Source: Gracilibacillus halophilus YIM-C55.5
GTDB taxonomy: Bacteria > Bacillota > Bacilli > Bacillales > Amphibacillaceae
DNA: 53,160 nt
NCBI RefSeq assembly: GCF_000359605.1
Contig: NZ_APML01000006.1
Coordinates: 1-53,160 of the forward strand
Direction: 5' to 3'
The position numbers were made by a program, and so were the translations under genes. The notes below the pieces were generated by a model. It worked only from the letters and a program-made list of their open reading frames with translations. It was not told the origin of the DNA and did no database searches. Within the stretch, counting starts at the first letter, position 1, and each line of letters begins with the position of its first letter. Positions 8,462 to 18,342 of this stretch are shown one piece after another.

Positions 8462-11400
8462 TTGAAAAAATCATTACTAACTATTCTTTTAATTTTGTTT
8501 TTGTTATTGCCGTTAACGATTCAAGTATCAGCCGAAGTAGAGTTCGACACTGTAGATGAGTGGTTGACATATGCAGAATCACATAATAAAGCCTCAAAAA
8601 TTTTAGATGCTTATCAAAATGCATATCAACAATACCCAGAGAATGAACAGATTATAGCTGGATTGCAAGATGGAGCCTCTCAGTTGTTAGACTGGGCAAC
8701 TATTCAACATGTTAATGGAAATATAGAAACAGCAAGAAATCGATATGAATTTATCTTAAATACGCCTGAATTAAACGAAAATATTCAAACTGAAGTGAAC
8801 AAGAAATTAGAATATGCTGAAAACGATCAAGTGATACCGACTGTTACAGATATTCAAAATCAAGCAGATCAATTACATAAAGCATCTGAAATATTGAATG
8901 TATATAAAAAAGGACATCAGTTATATCCTGATAATCAAATGATTGGATCTCGTTTAAATGATAGTGCAGAATCTCTTTACCGTTGGGCGAAGACAAAGCA
9001 TAAAGCAGGTGAGTTTACAACGGCTGAAACCCGCTATCAACGTATTTTAGACGTACCGACTTTAAATCAAGAGTTAAGAGGAGAAGTAAGTAAACATTTA
9101 GAATATGCTTCTAAACAACAGAAATCGCCGAATCAATTATTAGAATTAGCTCAATCTTCAAATTATGCCTCTGAGATTGTAGATCTTTATCACAAAGGGT
9201 ATCAGTTATATTCTGAGGATACTAGATTCCAAGATGGATTACGAAATGCAGCTGAGAATTTGCTTGATTGGTCAACAAGAAAACATATTGATGGGAATAT
9301 TGAAATAGCCAAACAACGCTATGAAAAAATCAATGCTCTGCCAGTATTAACGGATGTGTTAAAAAAAGAACTACGATTGAAACTAGATTACGCTAATGAT
9401 AATAGAAGTCTACCGACTGCATCAGATATTATTAAAAAAGCAAAGAATTTATCAAAAGCATCAGATATAGTAAACACTTATCAAGAGGGCTATCAATTAT
9501 ATCCTGATAATACTGATATAGTAAATGGCCTACAAGAAGGTGTCCATTCTTTATTGAGTTGGGCAGAAGGTCAACATAAATTAAAACATTATAATACGGC
9601 GGTTGACCGCTATGAGAAAATCATAAATACACCTGCTTTAGAGAATGATGTGAAGCAGAAAGTAGAAAATAATCTAGCATATGCAAAGAATGAACAGATT
9701 TCTCCAAATCAATTGCTGGAAATGGCAGATGACACAAATAAAGCTTCCAAGATGCTGGAGATCTATTCTGAAGGCTATGAGTTATATCCAGAAGAAGACC
9801 AATTTGAAAAAGGGGTACAAGACGCAGCTAGAGCCTTGCTAAATTGGGCTACTTATCAACATCAAGAAGGTCGCATAAAAACAGCAGAAACTCGTTACCA
9901 ACGCATTATAAATAGTCCAGTAAGTGATGATATGATTCATAAAGTTGAACAACGTCTGGCTTATGCAGAGCAGGGCGACATGCTTCCTTCTGTAGCAGAA
10001 TTTTATGACAAAGCAGAACAAACGAATAAAGCATCAGAACAATTGCAAATATTTACGAATGGGTATGATTTATACCCTAATAATAGTGATTTGAAAGATG
10101 CATTAAAAGATAGTGTAATTAATTTATTGGATTGGGCAACCATAAAGCATCAAAAAGGGAAAATTGAAACAGCAGCACTACGTTATGAACGAATTAAAGG
10201 AAATCCTGTTTTAAATCAAACATTAAAAACAGAGTTAACTCGAAAAATAGATTTAGCTGAAGAAGGGAAGTCCTTACAAACGGAAAATGAGTTAATCAAT
10301 CAAGCAGCCAAAGCTTCTAAAGCATCAGAGCAGTTGGACATTCTTGTGAATGCTTATCAATTATATCCTAGAAATGAAGAACTGGCACAAAAGTTAGAGC
10401 AAAGTGTTATAAATTTACTAGATTGGGCGACAAGAAAGCATCGAAATGGATCAGTAGACACGGCAAAAATTCGATATCAACGAATTTTAGATACTCCAAA
10501 CTTAAATAAACAAATTAAAGATGAAGTAGACAAGAAATTAGCATATGCTAATAATTCACAGCCGTTACCCGAAATTCGTACTATCTTAGATAATATTAAA
10601 CAGTCTGATAGAGCTTCAGAAATGCTTTCTATTGCGATTGATGGTTATGATTTATATCCTCGTAATCGACAAATAGAAAATGCATTAAATGAAAGTGCGC
10701 AAAATCTACTTAATTGGGCGATGAGTCAGCACCAAGATGGTGACTTTTCTACAGCGATTGATCGATATGAAACTATCATTCAAACTGAAGGAGTTAACTA
10801 TGGAATTATATCACGAGCAAAAGAGTCACTAGCATTAGCTGAAAATAAGGAACGTATACATCTAGTCAATGATATAGTTAATGGCAATGTCGCTAACTAC
10901 TCTTATAAGCAAATGAGATCAGATATTCAAAAGTTAGAACAATCTTATGGCGATCTGATTGAAACACGTATAATAGGAAATTCTGTTGATGACCGCAACC
11001 TTTATGCGGTGAAATTGGGAAATGGTGATCAGGAAATTTTCTTTAACGCTGCACATCATGCACGTGAGCATATGACGACAAACGTCTTAATGGAAATGAT
11101 TGACGAATATGCACAAGCATACAATTTAAATGATCGATATAATGGTTATGATGTAAGAGATATATTGAATGAGGTATCTATATGGTTTGTTCCGATGGTA
11201 AATCCAGATGGTGTTATGCTTGTACAAGAAGGAGCATCTTCAGCGGATGACCCGAGCGAAGTGATTTCGATTAATAACGGCAGCAGAGATTTCGATCGTT
11301 GGAAAGCCAATGTGCGTGGGGTAGACTTAAATCGACAATATCCTTATCTATGGAAAACGGTAGCGAATAATCCTGGTTATCCGAATTACATGAATTATAA

Positions 11401-11779
11401 AGGTCGTGCTCCTTTAACGGAACCAGAAACAAAAGCGATCTATGACTTTACCAATAATCACAATTTCTTAGCTGCGATTGCTTACCATTCGTCCGGTGAA
11501 TTAATCTATACAAGATATGGCTTCGATTCACATTCTAGAAATGTAGCTGAAGGTGTCGAACGAATTACTGGTTATCAACCAATTGATTTACAATCAAGCA
11601 CAAGTGGAGCGGGTTATACTGACTGGTTTGTAAAAGAGAAAAACCTTCCGGGTATTACACCAGAAATATCCCCTTATGTCGGTGAAAGACCTGTACCTTT
11701 GAGCAATTGGAACAGTATTTGGAATGAAAACAAAACAGTAGGGCTGTATATAGCAGATTATATTCGTGACAACTTTTAA
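8462..11779 (+). CDS. Secreted repeat-bearing M14 zinc carboxypeptidase
   Basis: 1105 residues, TTG start after AAGGGGGAATC. Signal peptide 1-24 (KKSLLTILLILFLLLP, cut after VSA). Residues 30-810 hold eight units of 95-97 residues (tryptophan codons at 8693, 8984, 9269, 9560, 9845, 10133, 10424 and 10715), the same repeat as in the glucosaminidase at the start of the window. The C-terminus is a peptidase M14 domain with zinc ligands His866 and Glu869 (HHAREH), NPDGV, the third ligand His1009 in AYHSSGEL and the catalytic Glu1068 in TPEIS. Such enzymes include gamma-D-glutamyl-diaminopimelate peptidases, so trimming of peptidoglycan stem peptides is likely. A TATAAT hexamer stands at 8423. The following intergenic stretch has a GC stem (11786-11808) without a T run. 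Confidence 0.92.
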   Translation: MKKSLLTILLILFLLLPLTIQVSAEVEFDTVDEWLTYAESHNKASKILDAYQNAYQQYPENEQIIAGLQDGASQLLDWATIQHVNGNIETARNRYEFILNTPELNENIQTEVNKKLEYAENDQVIPTVTDIQNQADQLHKASEILNVYKKGHQLYPDNQMIGSRLNDSAESLYRWAKTKHKAGEFTTAETRYQRILDVPTLNQELRGEVSKHLEYASKQQKSPNQLLELAQSSNYASEIVDLYHKGYQLYSEDTRFQDGLRNAAENLLDWSTRKHIDGNIEIAKQRYEKINALPVLTDVLKKELRLKLDYANDNRSLPTASDIIKKAKNLSKASDIVNTYQEGYQLYPDNTDIVNGLQEGVHSLLSWAEGQHKLKHYNTAVDRYEKIINTPALENDVKQKVENNLAYAKNEQISPNQLLEMADDTNKASKMLEIYSEGYELYPEEDQFEKGVQDAARALLNWATYQHQEGRIKTAETRYQRIINSPVSDDMIHKVEQRLAYAEQGDMLPSVAEFYDKAEQTNKASEQLQIFTNGYDLYPNNSDLKDALKDSVINLLDWATIKHQKGKIETAALRYERIKGNPVLNQTLKTELTRKIDLAEEGKSLQTENELINQAAKASKASEQLDILVNAYQLYPRNEELAQKLEQSVINLLDWATRKHRNGSVDTAKIRYQRILDTPNLNKQIKDEVDKKLAYANNSQPLPEIRTILDNIKQSDRASEMLSIAIDGYDLYPRNRQIENALNESAQNLLNWAMSQHQDGDFSTAIDRYETIIQTEGVNYGIISRAKESLALAENKERIHLVNDIVNGNVANYSYKQMRSDIQKLEQSYGDLIETRIIGNSVDDRNLYAVKLGNGDQEIFFNAAHHAREHMTTNVLMEMIDEYAQAYNLNDRYNGYDVRDILNEVSIWFVPMVNPDGVMLVQEGASSADDPSEVISINNGSRDFDRWKANVRGVDLNRQYPYLWKTVANNPGYPNYMNYKGRAPLTEPETKAIYDFTNNHNFLAAIAYHSSGELIYTRYGFDSHSRNVAEGVERITGYQPIDLQSSTSGAGYTDWFVKEKNLPGITPEISPYVGERPVPLSNWNSIWNENKTVGLYIADYIRDNF

Positions 11780-11908
11780 CATGATCCCCCTTTTTGTGAC
11801 TAAGGGGGAGGGGTACTCTTGGTTGTACTTAAGATTAAATTTATGTTAACAATTACACAAAATAAAGGAGATAAAATAATAAAATTCTTTTAAGTAGAGG
11901 TATCAAAA

Positions 11909-12739
11909 ATGTTAGGTTTTAAAGAAGTTTCAACAAAATTTAGAAAACTGAAAAAAGGTCAGTTAGAATTTTTGGATGAACCGTTTATCTTATCTGTAGA
12001 AAAAAAAGGTGTAAATTTTGAATTTTTAATAAGAGTAAATAAAAGTAGTGATAAGGCGATCGCACTCGGATCAGGAGCATATGATGCTACATCTGACTTG
12101 AACCCCCCTATTTTTCAAAGACACAAATGGATGAAACACTTTGGAGAGAATTTAATTTACTATAATGATCCTACACTGTATGCAGGGCAAATTAATATTG
12201 GTTGGGGATTTGGTGATAAAAAGAGACACTATCTGTCGGAAATAGCGGAAATTATAGATATACTACTGTCATTAATGGGAATTGACAGGAAAAAAACATT
12301 ATTTTATGGAAGTTCTGCAGCTGGATATATGTCATTAATGCTAGGTGGGTTCCTACAAGGATCAAGTGTGTTAGTTAATAATCCTCAGACGATTGTATGG
12401 AACTATTATGATCGACACGTAAATTCGATGTTTAAAGCGACTTTACCGAAACTAACAAGGGAACAAATTATTGAGAGGTATCCGAAAAGATTGAATGTCG
12501 CTGAATTTTATAAAGATATTGAATATGTGCCTCCAATACGGTATTTGCAGAATTTATCAAGTACGAGAGATGTTGATAAACATATGAATCCATTTTTTTC
12601 TGGTATTGCTGGATTGGAAGATCGAGTATATTCACAAGCGATTGACTTAGTTTTGTATGCAAATGCGGAACTTGGACATAGTCCTTTAAGTGCAAAGGAT
12701 TCATTATATTATATCAATAAAACGTTAGATGAGATGTAA
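11909..12739 (+). CDS. Alpha/beta-hydrolase-fold protein, Asp2-like
   Basis: 276 residues, no signal peptide or membrane span. The nucleophile-elbow motif FYGSSAAGYMSLMLGG (about residues 131-146) and a late His in AELGHSPLS (about 253) fit a Ser-His hydrolase. The overall pattern (WGFGDKKRHY, then the elbow, then NNPQTIVWNYYDRH) resembles the C-terminal part of accessory-Sec Asp2 proteins and related glycan-cluster proteins, which O-acetylate sugars on exported adhesins. That assignment is inference from motif layout. RBS GTAGAGGTA precedes the ATG. It stands alone, bounded by a terminator, but next to the repeat-bearing carboxypeptidase and close to glycosyltransferases. Confidence 0.65.
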   Translation: MLGFKEVSTKFRKLKKGQLEFLDEPFILSVEKKGVNFEFLIRVNKSSDKAIALGSGAYDATSDLNPPIFQRHKWMKHFGENLIYYNDPTLYAGQINIGWGFGDKKRHYLSEIAEIIDILLSLMGIDRKKTLFYGSSAAGYMSLMLGGFLQGSSVLVNNPQTIVWNYYDRHVNSMFKATLPKLTREQIIERYPKRLNVAEFYKDIEYVPPIRYLQNLSSTRDVDKHMNPFFSGIAGLEDRVYSQAIDLVLYANAELGHSPLSAKDSLYYINKTLDEM

Positions 12740-12744
12740 AGAAG

Positions 12745-12776
12745 AGCACACAATACTTTTTGCTGTATTGTGTGCT
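12745..12776. terminator. Bidirectional intrinsic terminator
   Basis: Perfect 12-bp stem (AGCACACAATAC at 12745-12756 against 12765-12776) with an 8-base loop, between convergent genes. Its last base is the first base of the minus-strand gene's stop triplet. Confidence 0.88.
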
Positions 12777-13918
12777 TAAAATATACTCTTGAGTATCTTT
12801 TCTTCATTTGGTTTAACAAGAACTTTTATTACGGAGTTGTTATCTGTTGCAAATGTTACGACTACGGTTTGTTTAGGGATTTCTAGGTTTACTAAACCAT
12901 TCGCATAATATTTGACGCTGGCATTGTCCTTGTTTTGAACCGTATGTTGTCTACTCGTATTCAGTGATAGGAAAGCCATCTGTCGTATTGATTCCTTTGA
13001 ATAGTCCCCTTTTGCTTCTACATATTGTTCAATCTGTGTTTCTAGATCTTGGTATTGATATTTTTGATAAAATGTATCTAAGTTAAATGGATCTTCTATA
13101 GGAGTGGTTTGAACTTCTCGAATGATTTCCTTATCTTTGTATTTAACAACTGGACCATAAGTATTAAAGTCATATTCCTTAGTTGGGACGATACTATTAT
13201 CCCTTGTTAAGAAAAAAAAGGCTTGATCATCGGCCTGTAGCAACTCTCCATAATTGTAGGCTATTACTTTTTCTGATTTTGCTTTTTGTAATTCCTTTTC
13301 CGTAAAGTTGAACTTCTCATTCATATTCATCGTCATCATATATTCATATTTTGTGATGATAGCCCCTCTCTTAATAATGGTAATGATCTGATTTTTTTGT
13401 AATGAATCATTATAGGTATCCGTTACTAGTACTTTTGCTTTTGTATATGCCATTTGGTTCTTTTTATAAATGAAAGATTTTGTTCCTAGGATCCTTCCTT
13501 TAATTACAGCATCTGCATTGTAAACGAAATCTTCCAAGGTCGATTGATATAATATATCCTTAGTACTTGTTGGTGTCTGTTCAGCTGTATTAGGAAGAGA
13601 GCTTGCCTCTATTTGATAACCTTTGTCTTCTAACAGACTTTTTTCATAGTTGATATTGATTGTTGGCATTTCTTTGGTAGCAATAGAGTCCATACTGTGG
13701 CTGTCATGTAACGTGTAAATGGGTGATTGAATCGTCCATATGATGAAGCTTATAACAAGCATACATATAGCCGGTACGCTCGCCAACCGAATAAAGTGTT
13801 GTCGTCTCTTTTGTTGATTCGCATGAGACCATATATCAGAAAAATGAACGGAAGTTGATTGTAGATTTAGATTATCGGTCATTACCTTCTTAATCTCTTG
13901 ATTTTGATCATTAGACAT
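12776..13918 (-). CDS. Membrane protein, probable anti-sigma factor
   Basis: 380 residues. A cytoplasmic N-terminal stretch of about 42 residues is followed by one membrane span (about 43-63, VPAICMLVISFIIWTIQS) and a large extracytoplasmic part of about 310 residues with no recognised domain. The gene begins 3 bp after the ECF sigma stop, with GGGAGGAAAATAAGAA before its ATG, so the two are co-expressed. That order and topology fit a transmembrane anti-sigma factor holding the sigma at the membrane. I see no His/Cys zinc anti-sigma motif in the N-terminus. Signal and regulon unknown. Confidence 0.65.
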   Translation of the reverse strand: MSNDQNQEIKKVMTDNLNLQSTSVHFSDIWSHANQQKRRQHFIRLASVPAICMLVISFIIWTIQSPIYTLHDSHSMDSIATKEMPTININYEKSLLEDKGYQIEASSLPNTAEQTPTSTKDILYQSTLEDFVYNADAVIKGRILGTKSFIYKKNQMAYTKAKVLVTDTYNDSLQKNQIITIIKRGAIITKYEYMMTMNMNEKFNFTEKELQKAKSEKVIAYNYGELLQADDQAFFFLTRDNSIVPTKEYDFNTYGPVVKYKDKEIIREVQTTPIEDPFNLDTFYQKYQYQDLETQIEQYVEAKGDYSKESIRQMAFLSLNTSRQHTVQNKDNASVKYYANGLVNLEIPKQTVVVTFATDNNSVIKVLVKPNEEKILKSIF

Positions 13919-13921
13919 TTC

Positions 13922-14455
13922 TTATTTTCCTCCCATCCTATGTTGTATCATTTGTTTCACAACTTGCTCGTTATTTCTTAATTTATTTAATCCATAGTGC
14001 AGTCGAGATTTGCAAGTGCCTAAAGGTATACCTAATATGTTAGCTACCTCAAAAAGGGTATACTCAAAATAAAAATGTAAGATAATGATTTCTTTGCTTT
14101 TTCGTGGCAATCGTATAATTTCGGACCATAATTCTTCATTGGATTCTTTAGTAAGTACCGTATGTTCTATATGCTGTTGTTCTGTCGTGATGTTCGATTT
14201 ACCAAAAACAGAAAAAAGTTTCTGTTTCCGCATGACATTACGGGTAATGTTTATTGTGATTTTATATATCCAAGGTTCTATGTTTCTTGAAGGATCATAT
14301 AAGTGATATTTGCGAATGATTTGTATAAATGTTTCGTGAGTGATGTCATCAGCTAATCCTTTAGACTTTGTGAGAAAATAAGCAGTGCGATATACGAAGT
14401 TCGCGTATTTCTTATATAATTCCGAAAAATATTCTTTGCTTGGCGAATCATCCAT
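13922..14455 (-). CDS. ECF-type RNA polymerase sigma factor
   Basis: 177 residues from the ATG at 14455, preferred because GGGGGG stands 9 bases upstream; an in-frame ATG 42 bases further out has no comparable site. Region 2 is visible in YKKYANFVYRTAYFLTKSK and DDITHETFIQIIRKY, with IEPWIYKITINITRN. Region 4 is the helix-turn-helix YTLFEVANILGIPLGTCKSR. Group IV sigma factors direct stress or envelope regulons. It is expressed with the membrane protein downstream, its likely anti-sigma. I cannot identify an autoregulatory promoter with confidence. Confidence 0.88.
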   Translation of the reverse strand: MDDSPSKEYFSELYKKYANFVYRTAYFLTKSKGLADDITHETFIQIIRKYHLYDPSRNIEPWIYKITINITRNVMRKQKLFSVFGKSNITTEQQHIEHTVLTKESNEELWSEIIRLPRKSKEIIILHFYFEYTLFEVANILGIPLGTCKSRLHYGLNKLRNNEQVVKQMIQHRMGGK

Positions 14456-14536
14456 ATTTTCGTTCCCCCCTTCACCCTTACTACACGTGAAAAGCATAAA
14501 CGGTTCGGTTTTATAAGCAAATTTCTTAAAAATAAA

Positions 14537-14565
14537 GCCCTTAACGTAATCGAAACGTTAAGGGC
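14537..14565 (-). terminator. Intrinsic terminator of the LCP gene
   Basis: Perfect 11-bp stem GCCCTTAACGT (14537-14547) and ACGTTAAGGGC (14555-14565), followed on the minus strand by TTTATTTTTAAG. It sits 10 bp after the LCP stop and upstream of the sigma gene. Confidence 0.85.
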
Positions 14566-14574
14566 GAGTTTCAT

Positions 14575-15642
14575 TTAATCGGTTTGTTCTGTATTTGCCT
14601 CGTCATTTGATTGGATAGATTCATCTACGTTTGATTCTTGTCCATTCTCTTCTTCATCCAACTCCAAATGTTCTTGTAATGTCTGTTTTTTCTCGGCTAG
14701 GTCGGCTTCATTTAATTGGTAATAGTAGATGCCTTCTAGCATTAAATCACTGCCATCAAGCGTAAATGTCTCAATGTCAAAGCTGCCAGATGTACCGTAG
14801 GAAACAAGACTTTTCATTTCATCGAATGTCATGTTCGTTGTCATGTTGTCTCCGACGGCTTCAAGCATTTCATCTAATTTTAACAAACCATTCACGGACG
14901 TCCCTTTTTGAATGATGGCTTGTAAAATATCTTGCTGTCGTTTGCCACGTTCAATATCATTATCAAGCTTACGCGTACGTGCTAGTGCTAATGCTTCTTC
15001 ACCATTTAACTCTTGTTCACCAGGGTATAAGTGAATCGAATTTTTCTCATCATCAGAATTAGACTCAGAAAATTCATACGGAACTTCAGCGGTTATACCA
15101 CCTAATGCATTAATCGCATCGACAAATGCATTGAAATTCAGCCGTACATAATAATCAACGGGAACATCCATCATCGTTTCTACAGACTCGATAGTAGCAT
15201 TCACACCCCCAAAAGCATGGGCATGTGTAATCTTATCTTGATAACCGACTTCCGGAATTTGTACATAAGAGTCTCTCGGAATACTTAACATTTTAATACT
15301 GTTATCATTTTTGTTTAATGTGGCTAGAATTAAAGCGTCTGACAAGGCATTTCCTTCATTATCTCGGTGTTCACTGTTATCAATACCAACGAACAAAATG
15401 GACACGTGATCTTTACCGGGATCGACTTCTTGTGCACGTAATTCTGATTTTTCCCGACCATCATCTTCATAAGAATCATCTGCTACTTTCTGAGCTGTCG
15501 TAAATAAATCATAGGCATACACCGAAGTGACAGCAACAAGCAATAGCAGAGGGACAAGTATTGAAAACAAAATAATTTTGCGTTTTCTCTTTTTCTTCGT
15601 ATGTTTCAATGTTTTACGTGAATCGACATCTTCTTTAGCCAT
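14575..15642 (-). CDS. LytR-CpsA-Psr (LCP) family glycopolymer ligase
   Basis: 355 residues: basic cytoplasmic N-terminus (KKKRKRK), one membrane span (23-45), then an extracellular LCP domain from about residue 77. Family landmarks are VSILFVGIDN, the conserved Arg123 in SIPRDSYV, HAHAFGG and ALALARTRKLDNDIERGKRQ. LCP enzymes move glycopolymers such as teichoic acid or capsule from undecaprenyl-pyrophosphate to peptidoglycan. The C-terminus is an acidic low-complexity tail (EENGQESNVDESIQSNDEAN). Start ATG follows GGGGGAG. Monocistronic with its own terminator and divergent from ugd; plausible substrates are the polymers made with TagO and the exopolysaccharide locus. Confidence 0.93.
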   Translation of the reverse strand: MAKEDVDSRKTLKHTKKKRKRKIILFSILVPLLLLVAVTSVYAYDLFTTAQKVADDSYEDDGREKSELRAQEVDPGKDHVSILFVGIDNSEHRDNEGNALSDALILATLNKNDNSIKMLSIPRDSYVQIPEVGYQDKITHAHAFGGVNATIESVETMMDVPVDYYVRLNFNAFVDAINALGGITAEVPYEFSESNSDDEKNSIHLYPGEQELNGEEALALARTRKLDNDIERGKRQQDILQAIIQKGTSVNGLLKLDEMLEAVGDNMTTNMTFDEMKSLVSYGTSGSFDIETFTLDGSDLMLEGIYYYQLNEADLAEKKQTLQEHLELDEEENGQESNVDESIQSNDEANTEQTD

Positions 15643-15915
15643 ATGCTCTCCCCCATAATTTCCTGAATTTCAGATAAACACTAAGCTATATTTTACTATG
15701 AAATGTAAATAAGGTAAATTGTTTCATAGAAAAATATTGACATTTTTATATAAAAACTTACATAGATTTTAACTTTCATAGAATAAGACGTACAACTGTC
15801 AAAAAAAGTTTCACCTATTAAAACATTTATTAAAAGCTATCTAAATCATGCAGAATATGTTAATATATAAGATGTTTACTCACGATAAAATATAAGAATC
15901 AAAGAGGGATTAGAA

Positions 15916-17082
15916 ATGAAACTTGCTGTAGCAGGAACAGGATATGTTGGTTTATCCAATGCGGTATTGTTATCACAACATCATCAAGTGATGGCTTATG
16001 ATATTGTAGAGGAAAAGGTCAATCAAATTAATAACAATCAATCACCGATTATTGATGAAGAAATACAAGAATATTTAGAAAATAAACATTTGAATTTAGT
16101 AGCGACGAACAACGCAGAAAAGGCATTCCAAGATAAGGATTTTATCATCATCTCAACGCCGACCAATTATGATCCGGACAAAAATTATTTCGACACAAGT
16201 ACGGTCGAAGCGGTGATTGATCAAGTATTGTCGATCAATTCAGATGCAACAATGGTGATTAAATCTACGATTCCTGTCGGTTATACATTGGAATTGCGTG
16301 AGAAGTTCCAAACCGATAATATTATTTTTTCACCGGAGTTTTTACGTGAAGGAAAAGCTTTATATGATAACCTTTATCCTTCTCGAATCATTGTCGGCGA
16401 ACAGTCTGAACGGGCACAAACATTTGCGAACCTTTTGGCAGAGGGTGCCATTAAAGAAGATATTCCGATCCTCTTCACCGATTCAACAGAAGCAGAAGCG
16501 ATTAAATTGTTTGCCAATACGTATTTAGCTATGCGCGTTGCGTTTTTTAATGAATTGGATACGTATGCTGAAGTAAGAGGGCTTAACACCAAACAAATTA
16601 TTGAAGGTGTTGGTTTAGATCCTCGAATTGGCACACACTATAATAACCCGTCATTCGGCTATGGTGGTTATTGCTTACCGAAAGATACGAAGCAACTATT
16701 AGCGAACTATGAAGATGTACCGAATAATATTATGGCAGCGATTGTGGACGCGAACCGTACCCGGAAAGATCATGTCGCTGCGAGTATTTTGGCAAAAGAC
16801 CCTGATGTTGTCGGTATTTACCGGCTGACAATGAAAACAGATTCGGATAACTTTCGACAATCGGCGATACAGGGTGTCATGAAGCGGCTGAAAGCAAAAG
16901 GTGTCGAAGTGATTGTATATGAGCCTGCGTTAACAGATGAAACTTTTTATAATTCTCGTGTCGTTGGTGACTTTGAAGAGTTTAAATCGATCGCTGACGT
17001 CATTGTTGCTAATCGTCTGACAGATGACTTACAACCTGTGAAAGACAAAGTTTATACGAGAGATCTGTTTAGTAGAGACTAA
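15916..17082 (+). CDS. ugd: UDP-glucose 6-dehydrogenase
   Basis: 388 residues, the short HasB/Cap3A-type dehydrogenase. The NAD-binding AGTGYVGL is at 6-13, [20 protein letters not shown] follows in the middle domain, and the catalytic Cys253 lies in [15 protein letters not shown]. It oxidises UDP-glucose to UDP-glucuronate with two NAD+. The gene is complete and monocistronic: 273 bases without a gene upstream, a weak hairpin with T5 after it. A diverged 3' remnant of a second copy closes the exopolysaccharide island at 46.9 kb, so this one is likely the only functional copy in the window. Activity is often raised by BY-kinase phosphorylation in relatives; that link is inference here. Confidence 0.95.
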   Translation: MKLAVAGTGYVGLSNAVLLSQHHQVMAYDIVEEKVNQINNNQSPIIDEEIQEYLENKHLNLVATNNAEKAFQDKDFIIISTPTNYDPDKNYFDTSTVEAVIDQVLSINSDATMVIKSTIPVGYTLELREKFQTDNIIFSPEFLREGKALYDNLYPSRIIVGEQSERAQTFANLLAEGAIKEDIPILFTDSTEAEAIKLFANTYLAMRVAFFNELDTYAEVRGLNTKQIIEGVGLDPRIGTHYNNPSFGYGGYCLPKDTKQLLANYEDVPNNIMAAIVDANRTRKDHVAASILAKDPDVVGIYRLTMKTDSDNFRQSAIQGVMKRLKAKGVEVIVYEPALTDETFYNSRVVGDFEEFKSIADVIVANRLTDDLQPVKDKVYTRDLFSRD

Positions 17083-17090
17083 AGGAAGAG

Positions 17091-17112
17091 TGCTCCAATC
17101 GTGAGCATTTTT
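17091..17112 (+). terminator. Weak intrinsic terminator after ugd
   Basis: 5-bp stem TGCTC/GAGCA (17091-17095 and 17103-17107) followed by TTTTT. Confidence 0.5.
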
Positions 17113-17255
17113 CTATCTACCGACGAATACACTGAAGAGGATACGAATTTTTTATAGAGTAGATGGTTAGACTTGTTAAGAAATTTATGTTAAATCGGTT
17201 GGTAATATGTTAAAATTTATAAACGGTCAACCTTATCGTTAAGTAGGTGCTTAGT

Positions 17256-18332
17256 ATGTATAATATTATGGAGTTAGTCATCGCATTTATCATTTCTTCA
17301 ATGGTTGCGTTTGGCTCAACACCACTCGTCAAAAAATTAGCAATTAAATTAAATGCAGTTGATATACCAGATGAAGATCGGAAGCAACATGAGGAGATTA
17401 AAGCAAGCCTTGGGGGCATATCGATTGTAATCGGTGTTGCAGCGGGGCTCTTTTATCTTCAACCAGAGCATCCGCATATGTTAGAACTAATCATCGGTGG
17501 TTTAATTATCTTTGCGACCGGATTGATAGATGACTTAATTGGCTTAAAAGCATACCAGAAACTTATTGGACAAGTTGGAGCAGCTCTTGTAGTTGCCTCG
17601 TCTGGTTTGATGATTGATAAATTAACAATGCCGTTTCTCGGTACTGTTCATTTTGATAATTTCGCCTTTATTCTAACGATTCTCTGGGTCGTTGGTGTGA
17701 GCAATGCGATCAATTTAATTGATGGCTTAGATGGCCTTGCTGCAGGTGTTTCAGCAATTGGTCTTACCAGTATTTTAATTATCGCAATCACGGATTATCG
17801 CATGATTGTCGTGTACTTAGGGATTATATTAGTCGGCAGTTGTCTAGGGTTTTTATACCACAATTTTTACCCGGCAAGAATTTTCATGGGAGATACCGGC
17901 GCATTATTCTTAGGGTATTCGATTGCTGTGATTTCCATGCTTGGTTTATTTAAAAATGTGGCCTTATTTAGTTTTATAATCCCGATTATTGTAATTGCGG
18001 TGCCTATTTTTGATACGATGTTTGCGATTATCCGACGCATGATCAATCGTCAAAGTATCGGAAAGGCCGATCACAAACATATTCATCACCAATTGGTTGA
18101 AATGGGATATAGCCACAGCACAGCCGTTTTAATCATTTATGCGTTTAGCGCATTTTTTGGTATGATGGCAATTATCTTTAATAGTGCCACAATGCTTACT
18201 TCACTAATCATTATTGCTTTTATTATTTTAGGGATTCAAATTATTGCCGAGTTGTCCGGTATTGTATTTAATGGTCAAAAACCGATTTTAACTAGCTTGA
18301 AGAAACTTGTTGGCAAAAATCAAAGAATATAG
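17256..18332 (+). CDS. tagO: Undecaprenyl-phosphate N-acetylglucosaminyl-1-phosphate transferase (TagO type)
   Basis: 358 residues from ATG 17256, which follows AAGTAGGTG at good spacing; a GTG three codons earlier overlaps that site. Many membrane spans. Polyprenyl-phosphate hexose-1-phosphate transferase motifs are all present: ATGLIDDLIGLK, NAINLIDGLDGLAAG, NFYPARIFMGDTGALFLGY and the cytoplasmic KADHKHIHHQL. It makes lipid-linked GlcNAc, the first step of wall teichoic acid and some other wall polymers. Monocistronic with its own terminator. Placement beside LCP and ugd fits wall-polymer synthesis. Confidence 0.93.
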   Translation: MYNIMELVIAFIISSMVAFGSTPLVKKLAIKLNAVDIPDEDRKQHEEIKASLGGISIVIGVAAGLFYLQPEHPHMLELIIGGLIIFATGLIDDLIGLKAYQKLIGQVGAALVVASSGLMIDKLTMPFLGTVHFDNFAFILTILWVVGVSNAINLIDGLDGLAAGVSAIGLTSILIIAITDYRMIVVYLGIILVGSCLGFLYHNFYPARIFMGDTGALFLGYSIAVISMLGLFKNVALFSFIIPIIVIAVPIFDTMFAIIRRMINRQSIGKADHKHIHHQLVEMGYSHSTAVLIIYAFSAFFGMMAIIFNSATMLTSLIIIAFIILGIQIIAELSGIVFNGQKPILTSLKKLVGKNQRI

Positions 18333-18342
18333 CGCAAGCAAA

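Noticed and set aside
11786-11808. Terminator after the carboxypeptidase gene (CCCCCTT/AAGGGGG)
   Set aside because: Stem is present but no T run follows on either side, so termination is not supported.
15643-15915. Promoters for the divergent LCP and ugd genes (TTGACA at 15737)
   Set aside because: A good -35 is visible but the -10 at the right distance (ACATAG) is poor, so no promoter is called.
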